Shown in pieces: positions 50,641 to 60,462 of a stretch of 64,000 nt of DNA (its first letter is position 1; each line of letters opens with the position of its first letter). The notes under the pieces are model-generated. The model searched no databases and was not told where the DNA came from. It saw only the letters and a list, made by a program, of their open reading frames with translations. The stretch comes from Candidatus Rhodoblastus alkanivorans (GTDB lineage: Bacteria; Pseudomonadota; Alphaproteobacteria; Rhizobiales; Beijerinckiaceae): the NCBI RefSeq assembly GCF_022760755.1, contig NZ_JAIVFP010000001.1:3576001-3640000 (forward strand), read 5' to 3'. The position numbers and the translations under genes are program-made.

Positions 50641-50950
50641 TTGGCGCCCGCGAGCTGTTGTTTGTGGTGACCTGGTGGTTTTCTCCGGGGGCGATGTCGG
50701 ACGTCGCGGCCAAGGTCGGCGCACCGCGGCGGATCGCGCCGGCTTCCACGAGGCCCTGCAACGCCTTCTGCATCACCTCGACCGAATTGGCGAAGGCTTC
50801 GACCGAGAAGATCAGCCTCTGGCAGAGCACGCGCTTGGGCGCGTTATTGGCGTCGCGCTCGGTCGGCGACAGGCTGACCAGATCGACCCGCACGATCGAT
50901 CCGCCAACGGTGATTTCGTCCACTCCATCCGTGTAGATCTCGGCATGCAT
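50618..50950 (-). CDS. 110-residue protein of unknown function in the type I secretion operon
   Basis: The ATG at 50,950 has GGAGATATCG upstream. The first 60 residues look like beta strands (MHAEIYTDGVDEITVGGSIV, RVDLVSLSP) and the next part a helix (AFANSVEVMQKALQGLVEAG); the tail is disordered. No signal peptide. It starts ten bases after the giant gene's stop and overlaps the exporter gene by 23 bases. A chaperone or targeting factor for the giant substrate is one idea, purely from location. Confidence 0.72.
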   Translation of the reverse strand: MHAEIYTDGVDEITVGGSIVRVDLVSLSPTERDANNAPKRVLCQRLIFSVEAFANSVEVMQKALQGLVEAGAIRRGAPTLAATSDIAPGENHQVTTNNSSRAPNVSANFR

Positions 50951-50960
50951 GCGATATCTC

Positions 50961-53900
50961 CTATGCCGCCAGTTGCGCCTTGAAAACGACGTCCACGCCA
51001 TAGCTCGTGGCGTTATACGAGTTGGTGGGGAAGAGGCTCGAACCGCCATAGGCATAGACGCCATTGCCGCCGCTGCTCGATGACGACGGCGCCGTGAGCG
51101 GTCCGTTGGCAAGCGAGGTCGCGAACAGGTTCGGATCGGCCGAATATTCCCCGGTATTGGTATGGTAAGACGCGACATAGGTCGTCCCCGCGGCAATATT
51201 GACCGGCGTGGAGAAATCGGCCTCCTGCCAGCCGCTCGTGGTCTCGTTGGTGAAGGTCGCGGTGGCGAGCAGCGTCCCGGTCGAGCTCCACAGATCGGCG
51301 ACATGGGTTCCGGTATTTTGCGGCCCCTTGTAGAACCTTATGCCGCTGATCGCGCCACTCTGCGATGACGTGAACTTGACACCGAGTTCGACCGCGTTGG
51401 GATCGTTGACGGTGACGATCGACGGCGTCGAGCTTGCGCTGAAAAGGGTCGCCGTATTCGGATTGTTCACCGTCAGCGCGACATTGGCGGAAGCGGTCCC
51501 GCCGTCGGCGTCGGTGATCGAATAAGTGAAGCTCGCCGCGCCGGCGTAATTGCTGGTCGGCGTGAAGGTGACGACCTGCGTCTGGGAATTATAGCTCACC
51601 GTTCCGTTCACCGGGCTGCTCACCCCGGTGATCGACGGCGTCAGGCCGTTGGGATCGGTGTCGTTGGCGAGCAACTGGGAGGCGTTGATCGCGAGCGCCG
51701 TGTTCTCGGTCGTTACGAAGCCGCTGTCATTATTGGCGACGGGCGCCAGCACGCCAGTGGATTTCGTATAAACGACATCGACCCAATAATTGGTCGCGTT
51801 ATAGGTGCTGGTCGGGAATGTGTCGGTTCCGCCATAGGCATAGACGCCATTGCCGGAAGCCGGCGCGGTCAGATCGCCGCTCACCACATTCGACGTGAAA
51901 TAATTGCCGCTGGCCGAATATTCGCCGACATTGGTGTGATAGGCGGCGACATAGGTCATGCCGGCGGTGATCGCGACCGGCGTCGAGAAATTCACCTGCT
52001 GCCAGCCGCTCGCGGTCTCGCCGGTGAAGGTCGCGCTGGCGAGCAGCGTTCCCGTCGAACTCCACAAATCGGCGATATGGGTCCCGGTATTCGACGGGCC
52101 CTTGTAGAAGCGGATGCCGGTGATCGAGCCATTGGCGGCGGCGGTGAATTTCACGCCGAGTTCGATGGCGTTCGGGTCGTTGACGGTGACGGTCGCCGGA
52201 GTCGAGGTCGTGCCGAACAGGCTTTCCGTCGCTACGGAATTCGAGACCGTCAAAGCGACATTGGCGGAGGCCGTTCCGCCGTCGGCGTCGGTGATCGAAT
52301 AAGTGAAGTTCGCCGGCCCGGTGTAATTGCTGGTCGGCGTGAATGTGACCGTCTGGGTCTGCGAATTATAGCTCACCGTTCCGTTCACCGGACTGCTCAC
52401 CCCGGTGATCGACAGAGGCAGGCCGTTGGGATCGGTGTCGTTGGCGAGCAGCGCGGCCGCAGGAATGTTGAGCGCGGTGTTCAGATTGGTCGAAAAGCCG
52501 CTGTCGTTATTGGCGACGGGCGGCGGCGCCGCATTCACCGTCAGCGCGACACTGGCGGAGGCGGTTCCGCCGCCAGCGTCGGTGATCGAATAAGTGAAGT
52601 TCGCCGGCCCGGTGTAGCCGGTCGTCGGGGTGAAGGTGACCGTCTGTGTCTGGGAATTATAGCTCACCGTTCCGTTCACCGGGCTGCTCACCCCGGCGAT
52701 GGACAGAGTCAGGCCGTTGGGATCGGTGTCGTTGGCCAGCAGCGCGGAGGCGGCAATATTGAGCGCGGTGTTCTCGACTGTCGAAAAGCCGCTGTCATTG
52801 TTCGCGACCGGCGGCGGTTGAATGACTTTGGTATAAACGACATCCACCCAATAATTGGTCGCGTTATAGGTGCTGGTCGGGAAGGTGTCGGTCGCGCCAT
52901 AGGCATAGACGCCATTGCCGGAAGCCGGCGCGGTGAGGTCGCCGCTCACCACATTCGATGAGAAATAATTGGCGCTGGCCGAATATTCGCCGACATTGGT
53001 GTGATAGGCGGCGACATAGGTCACGCCTGCGGTGATCGCGACCGGCGTCGAGAAATTCACCTGCTGCCAGCCGCTCGCGGTCTCGCCGGTGAAGGTCGCG
53101 CTGGCGAGCAGCGTTCCCGTCGAACTCCACAAATCGCCGATATGTGTCCCGGTGTTCGACGGACCCTTGTAGAAGCGGATGCCGGTGATCGAGCCATTGG
53201 CGTCGGCGGTGAATTTCACGCCGAGTTCAACCGCGCTGGGGTCGTTGACGGTGACGGATGTCGGGGTCGAGGTCAGACTGAACAGGTTTTCCGTCGTCAC
53301 GGTGGAATTGCCCACCGTCAAAGCGACATTGGCGGAGGCTGTTCCGCCGTCGGCGTCGGTGATCGAATAGGTGAAGCTCGCCGGCCCGGTGTAATTGCTG
53401 GTCGGCGTGAAAGTGACGATCTGCGTCTGGGAATTGTAGCTCACCGTTCCGTTTGCCGGACTGCTCACCCCGGTGATCGACAGAGGCAGACCGTTGGGAT
53501 CGGTGTCGTTTGCCAGCAGCGCGGAAGCGGCAATGCTGAGCGCGGTGTTCGCATTGGTCGAAAAGCCGCTGTCATTGTTCGCGACGGGCGGCGGCGCCAC
53601 ATTCACCGTCAAAGCGACATTGGCGGAGGCGGTTCCGCCGTCGGCGTCGGTGATCGAATAAGTGAAGTTTGCCGCCCCGGTATAGCCCGTCGTCGGCGTG
53701 AAGGTGACCGTCTGGGTCTGGGAATTGTAGCTCACCGTTCCATTGACCGGGCCGCTCACCCCGGCGATCGACAGGGTCAGGCCGTTGGGATCGGTGTCGT
53801 TGGCCAGCAGCGCCGAGGCGGCAATGTTGAGCGCGGTGTTCTCGACCGTCGAAAAGCCGCTGTCATTGTTCGCGACCGGCGGCAGCCCCCCCGAGGAGCC

Positions 53901-56900
53901 GTTGAAGACGACATCGACCCAGTAATTGGTGGCCTTATAGGTGTTGGTGGGGAAAATGTCGGTCGAGCCATAGGCATAGACGCCATTGCCAGCGGTCGGC
54001 GCCGTCAGATTGCCGTTGGTCACCGGCGACGTGAAATAATTCGCGGTGTCGGAATAATAGCCATTGGTATGGTAGGCCGCGACATAGGTCGTGCCGGCGG
54101 TGATCGCGACTGGCGTCGAGAAATTCACCTGCTGCCAGCCGCTCGACGTCTCGTTGGTAAAGGTCGCGGTCGCCAGCAACTGGCCCGAGGAGCTCCAAAG
54201 GTCGCCGATATGCGTGCCGACGTTTGCGGTTCCCTTGTAGAAGCGTATGCCCGTGATCTTTCCATTCGTCGTCGCCGTGAACTTGACGCCAAGTTCGACG
54301 GGACTGCCGTCGTTGGAATTGACCTCGGCCGGCGTGACATTGGTGCCGAACAGGCTCTGGGCCGAAACGGGATAGGTGACGTTGAGCGACACCGCGCCCG
54401 TTGCGGAGGCGCCGCTCGTATCCTTGATCGTATAAAGGAAGCTCGCCAATCCAGCATAATTTGCGGTCGGCGTGAAGGTGACCATCTGGGTCTGGGAATT
54501 ATAGCTCACTGTCCCATTCACCGGCCCGCTCACGCCGGTCAGCGACAAGGACAGGCCGTTGGTGTCCGTGTCATTGGCGAGCAGGGCCGAAGCGGCGATC
54601 GAGATCGAGCCGTTTTCGGTGACGGTGAATCCGCTGTCGCTATTGGCCTGCGGCCCCCCCGAATTGGTGTCGTCGAAGACGACGTCGACCCAATAATTGT
54701 CGCTGTTGGTGAAAGAAACATTATTGGGGAAGATCGGACCCGAGCCATAGGCGTAGACGCCATTGAGGCCGCTTCCGGTCGCCGTCAGGGCGCCATTGGT
54801 CGTGCCGGCATTGTCGAAATAGAAATTGGTGGTCGAATAATAGCCGGAACTGGTCCAATAGGACGCGATGTAGGTTTGACCAGCCTGAATCGCGACGGGC
54901 GACGCGAAACTGACCTGCTGCCAGCCGCTGGAGGTCTCATTGGAGAAGGTCGCGCTGGCGAGCAACTGGCCGCTCGACGACCAGAGATCGCCGATATGGG
55001 TTCCGGTATTCTGCGACCCCTTGTAAAATCTTATCCCGGTGATCATGCCCGCGTCCGCGGACACGAACTTGACCCCAACCTCGATCGGGCTGTTGTCGGG
55101 CGTGTTGGCGACCGCAGGAGTCGCCGTGGCGCTGAAGATCGACAGATTGGACGAGGGCAGGACCGTATAGGAGGTCGCGTCGCTCGGCGTTTCGAGATTG
55201 ATGCTGTCATCGACAGCGCGGCTTTCCACCTTGAAAGTTCCCGCAGCGCCCGCCTTGAAGGTATAGGACCACGACACGGTCGCCGCGCCGACATTGCTCG
55301 TGGCGGGATGCCAGGTATTCCCTCCGTCGGTTGAGACCTCGACCCCGCCAATCACGCCGCCGACGTCGGTCGCAGTTCCAGTCACCGTCATCTGGCTTCC
55401 CTCGACAATGCTCGTGGTCGAGAGACTGGTGATATACGAGGTCGGCGCGGTATGGTCCGTCGTAGCCGACGCCAGCACGAGACTCGCCTGCAATGTCTGA
55501 GGCTGAACGCCCATATCGGCGAGGACATTGACCGTCGCCTGCTGAACGCTGGGGTCGACCGGCTGCAGCGTGCCCTGATAGACGTCATGCTGGTCGGACA
55601 GACCCCACGACCAGAACACGGTGCCTGTGCTGAAGACGAGCGCGCCGCTGACGGGATCGCGGAATTCGACCAGATTGTGGGTCGCCGTCCCGTTCCCGGT
55701 CGTATTGCCATAGTCGAGCAGAAGGGTGCTGACCTGCAGCGTCGTCGAAGACAGGCTGACCAGGCCGCCGGGCCGGAAACCGTTGTCCGGCGACGAATCC
55801 CATTCGTAACCGAGGATGCCCGGTTGGAGCGAGGCGGTTCCGCCAGGCTGCGTGTTGGCGACGGCGGTATTGTCCCAGATGCGCAGCTGCGTCATGCCAT
55901 AGGGAATGGTGAGTGTGTCGAAACGCTCGGAATCGACCGAGAAGACCTGCCCCGTCAGGGCGTTGGACGGCGTTCCCGCCAGCCCGCCGGTCGAGGCGAA
56001 GCGCGCGTCCATGAAGGTGCTGGTCGCCGTTCCCGAGGGATCGATCAAGGTGTTGGCGTGAGTGTCCTTATATGAGACCAGGGTGCGGTTGGGGTCGCTG
56101 GTCGCGTCGATGCTCGGCGCGAACCGCGTCTGCCAATAGGCTTCGTTGCCGCTCAGGAACATGAGGCTGACGCCGGCTTGCCCCGCGGCCTGAACATTCG
56201 CATATTGCTGGTCTGTCCAGTATTCGTCGTGGCCGCTGTCCATATAGACTTTGTGATTGAGCAGCAAAGAGTCGTTAGGAGCGGTGGCGAGTTGTTGACC
56301 AGAAATATAGCTGACGTTGTAGCCGTTCTGTTCGAGCCAGTAGATTGTCGGAAACTCGGCCGAGAACACCATGTCGTTGGACGAGCCATAAAGGCTGCCG
56401 AATCCAGGATAGCTGCTGTCGCGAGTGGTGATAGGGCGATTGTAGCTGACCGCATAGGCCGAGCCATTGTAGCCAGGACCGTTGCCGGCATAGAGGTCGG
56501 CGCCGCCCCAGGGATTGTACGCCTGCCAGGTTTCGTCGGCGGTCTGGAAGATGATGTCGCTGGTCGAGCTGGGGTCGCTGACGATGAAGGGAATCTGGAA
56601 GACCTGGCTCCCTTGGGTGACATTGGCGATATAGACGCCGGACACTGCGGTTGTCGGCACATTCCAGGAATCGGTGACGCTCCAGTTGCCGGCGTCGACC
56701 AGCCCGGTCGAGGGATCGGTCAGGGCCGCGGGCTGGGCGATGACGCCGCCGCTATGATTGATAGTGGTGACGAGACGCGCCCCGTCGCCGCCGTAATAAC
56801 CCAACCGGTAAATGCTGATGGTGTAGCTGCCATTGCCGGTCAGGTTATCGATCTTGAACTGGACTGTGCCGCCGACATTGGTCCCCATCTGGGTGGTGAA

Positions 56901-57638
56901 GCCTTCCAACTTGGTCGAATCCTGGCCCGGATCGACCCACCAGACGCTCATCGGCGTGCCCGCAAGCTGGTTCTCCGCGACGATGGCGTTCGGCGTCCCC
57001 GTCACCGGGTCGATCGGCGCCGACATGGCGCTGACATTGCCGGCGGCGTCGGTCGCGGTCGCGGTGAAATCATAGGAGCCGGCCGGCAGCGGAACCGTGG
57101 TCACGCTGAAGGCGCCTTTGGCGTCGGTTATGCCGGTCCCGATTACGGTTGTTCCATTATAGATCTTGATCGCGCTGTTCGCCTCGGCCGTTCCCGTCAG
57201 CACCACCTGGTTGACGTTGACGATCGACTCGCCCGTCAGGACCGGCGCCGCCGGCGGCGTCGTGTCCACAATCACGCTGAGCGGACTCGACGCCGCGCTC
57301 GTCTGGCCCGCGCTGTCGGTCGCCGTGGCCGTGAAGACCTGGCTGCCGTCTGGGAGCGCCGGGGTGGTCAAGCTCCAGGCGCCGGTCGCATCCGCCGTCA
57401 CCGTCCCGATCAGGGTCGCGTCGTCAAAGATATTGACCGTGGCGCTATCCGCGGCGGTCCCCGTGAACGTCAGTTGACTGGCGTTGGTGAGCCCATCGCC
57501 GACCACGCCTGAGTCGGGCGACCAGGACGCGATGACTGGGGCGGCGGGCGGCGTGGTCGCCGGCGACGCCAGAAGCGGCTGGGTCTGGTCAAGCGATTGG
57601 TTGGCGGCAAACGCGAGATTTTCGGTTTCATTGGGCAT
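50961..57638 (-). CDS. Giant modular surface/secreted protein: Ig-like, N,N-dimethylformamidase-like, DUF4082 and cadherin-like repeats
   Basis: 2225 residues from the ATG at 57,638 (AGGGG upstream), no Sec signal. Order: two Ig-like modules (about 30-225), then a large domain like the N,N-dimethylformamidase large subunit (about 226-760; IYRLGYYGGDGARL, YNRPITTRDSSYPGFGSLYG, YMDSGHDEYWTD). One more Ig-like module precedes five DUF4082 domains (GIRFYKGxxNTGTHI...DLWSS, ending NYWVDVVF). Cadherin-like modules are interleaved (VANNDSGFSTxENTALxI...VNGTVSYNSQTQ), six in all. It ends after the fifth DUF4082. I see no RTX nonapeptides, so the export signal is unclear. Likely an adhesin or matrix protein. 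Confidence 0.85.
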   Translation of the reverse strand: MPNETENLAFAANQSLDQTQPLLASPATTPPAAPVIASWSPDSGVVGDGLTNASQLTFTGTAADSATVNIFDDATLIGTVTADATGAWSLTTPALPDGSQVFTATATDSAGQTSAASSPLSVIVDTTPPAAPVLTGESIVNVNQVVLTGTAEANSAIKIYNGTTVIGTGITDAKGAFSVTTVPLPAGSYDFTATATDAAGNVSAMSAPIDPVTGTPNAIVAENQLAGTPMSVWWVDPGQDSTKLEGFTTQMGTNVGGTVQFKIDNLTGNGSYTISIYRLGYYGGDGARLVTTINHSGGVIAQPAALTDPSTGLVDAGNWSVTDSWNVPTTAVSGVYIANVTQGSQVFQIPFIVSDPSSTSDIIFQTADETWQAYNPWGGADLYAGNGPGYNGSAYAVSYNRPITTRDSSYPGFGSLYGSSNDMVFSAEFPTIYWLEQNGYNVSYISGQQLATAPNDSLLLNHKVYMDSGHDEYWTDQQYANVQAAGQAGVSLMFLSGNEAYWQTRFAPSIDATSDPNRTLVSYKDTHANTLIDPSGTATSTFMDARFASTGGLAGTPSNALTGQVFSVDSERFDTLTIPYGMTQLRIWDNTAVANTQPGGTASLQPGILGYEWDSSPDNGFRPGGLVSLSSTTLQVSTLLLDYGNTTGNGTATHNLVEFRDPVSGALVFSTGTVFWSWGLSDQHDVYQGTLQPVDPSVQQATVNVLADMGVQPQTLQASLVLASATTDHTAPTSYITSLSTTSIVEGSQMTVTGTATDVGGVIGGVEVSTDGGNTWHPATSNVGAATVSWSYTFKAGAAGTFKVESRAVDDSINLETPSDATSYTVLPSSNLSIFSATATPAVANTPDNSPIEVGVKFVSADAGMITGIRFYKGSQNTGTHIGDLWSSSGQLLASATFSNETSSGWQQVSFASPVAIQAGQTYIASYWTSSGYYSTTNFYFDNAGTTNGALTATGSGLNGVYAYGSGPIFPNNVSFTNSDNYWVDVVFDDTNSGGPQANSDSGFTVTENGSISIAASALLANDTDTNGLSLSLTGVSGPVNGTVSYNSQTQMVTFTPTANYAGLASFLYTIKDTSGASATGAVSLNVTYPVSAQSLFGTNVTPAEVNSNDGSPVELGVKFTATTNGKITGIRFYKGTANVGTHIGDLWSSSGQLLATATFTNETSSGWQQVNFSTPVAITAGTTYVAAYHTNGYYSDTANYFTSPVTNGNLTAPTAGNGVYAYGSTDIFPTNTYKATNYWVDVVFNGSSGGLPPVANNDSGFSTVENTALNIAASALLANDTDPNGLTLSIAGVSGPVNGTVSYNSQTQTVTFTPTTGYTGAANFTYSITDADGGTASANVALTVNVAPPPVANNDSGFSTNANTALSIAASALLANDTDPNGLPLSITGVSSPANGTVSYNSQTQIVTFTPTSNYTGPASFTYSITDADGGTASANVALTVGNSTVTTENLFSLTSTPTSVTVNDPSAVELGVKFTADANGSITGIRFYKGPSNTGTHIGDLWSSTGTLLASATFTGETASGWQQVNFSTPVAITAGVTYVAAYHTNVGEYSASANYFSSNVVSGDLTAPASGNGVYAYGATDTFPTSTYNATNYWVDVVYTKVIQPPPVANNDSGFSTVENTALNIAASALLANDTDPNGLTLSIAGVSSPVNGTVSYNSQTQTVTFTPTTGYTGPANFTYSITDAGGGTASASVALTVNAAPPPVANNDSGFSTNLNTALNIPAAALLANDTDPNGLPLSITGVSSPVNGTVSYNSQTQTVTFTPTSNYTGPANFTYSITDADGGTASANVALTVSNSVATESLFGTTSTPATVTVNDPNAIELGVKFTAAANGSITGIRFYKGPSNTGTHIADLWSSTGTLLASATFTGETASGWQQVNFSTPVAITAGMTYVAAYHTNVGEYSASGNYFTSNVVSGDLTAPASGNGVYAYGGTDTFPTSTYNATNYWVDVVYTKSTGVLAPVANNDSGFVTTENTALAINASQLLANDTDPNGLTPSITGVSSPVNGTVSYNSQTQVVTFTPTSNYAGAASFTYSITDADGGTASANVALTVNNPNTATLFSASSTPSIVTVNDPNAVELGVKFTSSQSGAISGIRFYKGPQNTGTHVADLWSSTGTLLATATFTNETTSGWQEADFSTPVNIAAGTTYVASYHTNTGEYSADPNLFATSLANGPLTAPSSSSSGGNGVYAYGGSSLFPTNSYNATSYGVDVVFKAQLAA
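51796..53290. repeat. Near-identical segmental duplication inside the giant gene
   Basis: The segment beginning at 51,796 recurs at 52,861, an offset of exactly 1065 bases (355 codons). About 350 bases after each point are almost identical. The unit is one DUF4082 plus two cadherin-like modules, so this is an in-frame internal duplication. Confidence 0.8.
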
Positions 57639-57675
57639 GGCGGAGCCCCTATAAAGCCCGTCCGGGCGCAACGGA

Positions 57676-57737
57676 ATAATGCATTTAAACCAACGAAATT
57701 TAATTCGTCAATTCACATTCAATTATTTTTAATAGAG
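57676..57737. promoter_or_regulatory. AT-rich promoter island of the giant gene
   Basis: GCATTTAAAC, AATTTAATTCG and CAATTATTTTTAATAG lie just upstream of the giant gene on the minus strand. Confidence 0.45.
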
Positions 57738-57942
57738 CATCGGCAGAACATTCAATACAAAGACTTTTCCCGCCTCGCGCCGGAAAGCGGGCGCCCGGGC
57801 GGCTCAGGAAGAAGCAGATGTCCCGCCTCGCTGAAAATCCCGCAAAAACCAAGAGTAAATCGTCACTTACAACCCAGCCGGATCGGCGCCGCTCCGGGGA
57901 TCGGCCCCGTCTGCCCGGGCGCGGCCGGGCGAACCGGTCCGC

Positions 57943-57984
57943 CGGGCCAGCCGCCGGCTCCGTGCGGCCCCGGCGGCTGGCCCG
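57943..57984. terminator. Perfect 15-bp hairpin in the divergent region
   Basis: Arms 57,943-57,957 and 57,970-57,984 pair completely with a 12-base loop. On the plus strand they are followed by ATCATTTTCACGTTATTT. It may be a terminator or an attenuator in the leader of the Wzc-type gene. Confidence 0.45.
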
Positions 57985-58137
57985 ATCATTTTCACGTTAT
58001 TTAATTTGGACAAGGTCCGCTTTATTGGTTATCTTGATTAAAAGATTAAATTCAATCCGTCGAGGCTCAGATGGCGATTCCGACATGTGTTTGAGCGACA
58101 TCCGACGAGAGTCGTGGCGAAGGCAGAAAGGCGTCCC

Positions 58138-60462
58138 ATGCTTCACAGCAACATGCCGCAGATGAATCGCGACCGCCGCCCCGCCGCCGCGCCGTCCGGC
58201 GAGGCCGGCGTCGGCGACATGATCAATTTCGCGTTCGGCCTCGTCCGGCGCCAATATCCGGTGATCCTGGTCTCGACCGCACTCGCGCTGGCGCTCGCCG
58301 TTTTTTATCTGCGCATCACGCCGCCGACATACAAGGCTGAGGTCCAGGTCATGCTGGACGATCGCAAGGCCCAGTACGTCAAACAGGAATCGCCGCTCGC
58401 CGAGCCGGATTTCGACATCACCCGGATTGAATCGCAAATTCAGATCGTCAGATCCTCGGCGGTCGCCATTCCCGTCATCAAACAGATGAATCTCGCGCAA
58501 GACCCCGATCTGACGAGCGCGCCGCTCTCGCTCTCCTCGATCTGGCGGAGCATTCGCAACCTGTTCGCGCCGCCGGACCAGACGCCGCCCAGGACGGCGG
58601 CGGACGAGCCGCCGGAAGGGCTGATCGCCGCGTTCGAGAACCGACTCCGGGTCAATCGGGTGAGCTTCAGCAATATCATCGGCATCAGCTATAGTTCCCG
58701 CAGCCCCGTGCGCGCCGCGGCGGTCGCCAATGCGGTCGCCAATGTTTTCATCAATGACCAGATGAATTCGAGATTCGAAGCCAACCGCCGCGCCACCGCC
58801 TGGCTTCAGGACAGGCTGCAGCGGCTCGGCGATCAGGCGCGCGCCGCCGAGCGCGACGTCGACGCCTTCAAAGTCAGTCACAATATGGTGTCGAGCGGCG
58901 GCAAGCCGCTCGACGAGCAGCAGATCACCGATTTGAACGCCCGCCTGGTCGCGACCCGCGCGCAGGCGTCGGACGCGCTGGCGCGACTGAACAGCTATCA
59001 GGCGATTTTGCATGCCGATGCAAAGAATGCCTCCACTACCGAAGCGCTGGGCGCCGTGTCCGACGCGCTGAGCAGCCCCGTCATCAACAGCCTGCGAACT
59101 CAATATCTGGAGCTGTACCGGCGAGAGAGCGAATGGGCCGCGCGGTTTGGCAAGAACCACGTCGCGGTGGTCAATCTGCGCACCCGCATGCGCGACGTCC
59201 GAAACTCCATTCGCGACGAGGTCGGCAGACTCGCCGCGACCGCCCAAAGCGATTACGACGTGGCCGTAGCGCGGCAGAAATCGATCGAAAAGCAACTCGA
59301 CGACGCCGTATCCAAATCCCGCGGCGCCAATTCGGCGGAAGTCGCCCTGCGCGACCTGGAAGCCAAAGCCAAGGGCTACCGCAGCCTCTATGAAACCTTC
59401 CAGCACCGCTATATGGGCGCGGTTCAGCAGGAATCCTACCCGATCTCCGAGGCGCGCGTCATCTACCCAGCCCTGCCGCCGGACAGCAAAAGCAAACCGA
59501 AATCCGCTCTTATCCTGGCGCTCGGCGCCTTCGGCGGCGTCGCGCTCGGCCTTGGGCTGGGACTGCTGCGGGAGATGATGGATCGCGTCTTCCGCACGTC
59601 CACGGAGGTCGAGACGGCGCTGCAAACGCCCTGCCTTGCCCTGACGCCGCGCGTCCAGGCGCCGAAATCGCCCAAAATCACCGATGCCGACATCCCGCTG
59701 CTCGACGCCGAACGCCGCCAACGCATCGTGCCGAGGCGATCCTCGATCGACTCCTCGGTGGTCGCAACGCCGCTGTCGCGCTACGTCGAAGCCATAAGGG
59801 CGATCAAGATCGGAATCGACCTGAGTCCGAGCAAGACCAGCAACAAGGTCATTGGCATCACCTCGGCCCTGCCCAATGAAGGCAAGACGACCACAGCCGC
59901 TTCCCTTGCCCGGCTCATCGCCCATGGCGGCGGCCGCGTGATCGCCGTCGACTGCGACCTGAGAAATCCCTCGCTTTCGGCCAGCCTCGCCCCCGGCGCC
60001 ACCACAGGCCTTCTCGAGGTCCTGCGCGGCGTGCGGCCGCTCGAGGAGGCGATCTGGCGCGATCGGGCGACCGACCTAGCCTTCCTGCCGGTGGTATGGC
60101 GCCGCGACCCCCCGTTTCACACCAGCGAAATCCTGGCGTCCGAGGCGACCCACAAGCTCTTCGATCGGCTTCGGGCGGCCTATGATTATGTCATCGTCGA
60201 TCTTCCGCCGCTGTCGCCGCTGGTGGACGCCCGCGCGGCGGCGTCCTTCACCGATTGTTTCGTCCTCGTGATCGAATGGGGACGCACCAAGGTCGATGTC
60301 GTCCAGCACGCCCTGCACAATGCCCCGAACGTGTATGAAAACCTCGTCGGCGCCGTGCTCAACAAGACCGACGTCAAGGCGATGACGCATTACGATTCCC
60401 ATCGCAGCGACTATTACAGCGACAGGCATTACGCCCGATATGGCGCGACGGAACGGGTGTGA
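58138..60462 (+). CDS. Wzc/ExoP-type polysaccharide co-polymerase with BY tyrosine kinase
   Basis: 774 residues from the ATG at 58,138 (GAAAGG upstream); a GTG at 58,087 is less likely. The Wzz part has a first membrane segment (YPVILVSTALALALAVFYL) and the PTYKAEVQVMLD strand. A long periplasmic coiled coil and the Pro-rich second segment (PALPPDSKSKPKSALILALG) follow. The kinase has Walker A PNEGKTTTA at about 580, Walker A' VIAVDCDLRNPS and Walker B YVIVDLPPLSP. The C terminus is Tyr-rich (DSHRSDYYSDRHYARYG) for autophosphorylation. It controls chain length and export with the Wza-like protein downstream. Confidence 0.92.
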   Translation: MLHSNMPQMNRDRRPAAAPSGEAGVGDMINFAFGLVRRQYPVILVSTALALALAVFYLRITPPTYKAEVQVMLDDRKAQYVKQESPLAEPDFDITRIESQIQIVRSSAVAIPVIKQMNLAQDPDLTSAPLSLSSIWRSIRNLFAPPDQTPPRTAADEPPEGLIAAFENRLRVNRVSFSNIIGISYSSRSPVRAAAVANAVANVFINDQMNSRFEANRRATAWLQDRLQRLGDQARAAERDVDAFKVSHNMVSSGGKPLDEQQITDLNARLVATRAQASDALARLNSYQAILHADAKNASTTEALGAVSDALSSPVINSLRTQYLELYRRESEWAARFGKNHVAVVNLRTRMRDVRNSIRDEVGRLAATAQSDYDVAVARQKSIEKQLDDAVSKSRGANSAEVALRDLEAKAKGYRSLYETFQHRYMGAVQQESYPISEARVIYPALPPDSKSKPKSALILALGAFGGVALGLGLGLLREMMDRVFRTSTEVETALQTPCLALTPRVQAPKSPKITDADIPLLDAERRQRIVPRRSSIDSSVVATPLSRYVEAIRAIKIGIDLSPSKTSNKVIGITSALPNEGKTTTAASLARLIAHGGGRVIAVDCDLRNPSLSASLAPGATTGLLEVLRGVRPLEEAIWRDRATDLAFLPVVWRRDPPFHTSEILASEATHKLFDRLRAAYDYVIVDLPPLSPLVDARAAASFTDCFVLVIEWGRTKVDVVQHALHNAPNVYENLVGAVLNKTDVKAMTHYDSHRSDYYSDRHYARYGATERV

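Larger units (their letters stand above)
57639..58137. other. Divergent control region between the giant gene and the Wzc-type gene
   Basis: No gene is supported. It contains an AT-rich island (57,676-57,737), a very GC-rich stretch with a 15-bp hairpin (57,943-57,984) and a second AT-rich segment (57,991-58,060). The presumed promoters of both transcription units lie here. Confidence 0.6.

Noticed and set aside
53001-55334. 777-codon plus-strand frame opposite the giant gene
   Set aside because: Low-complexity Arg/Gly/Asp composition mirroring the repeats on the real strand; no motifs.
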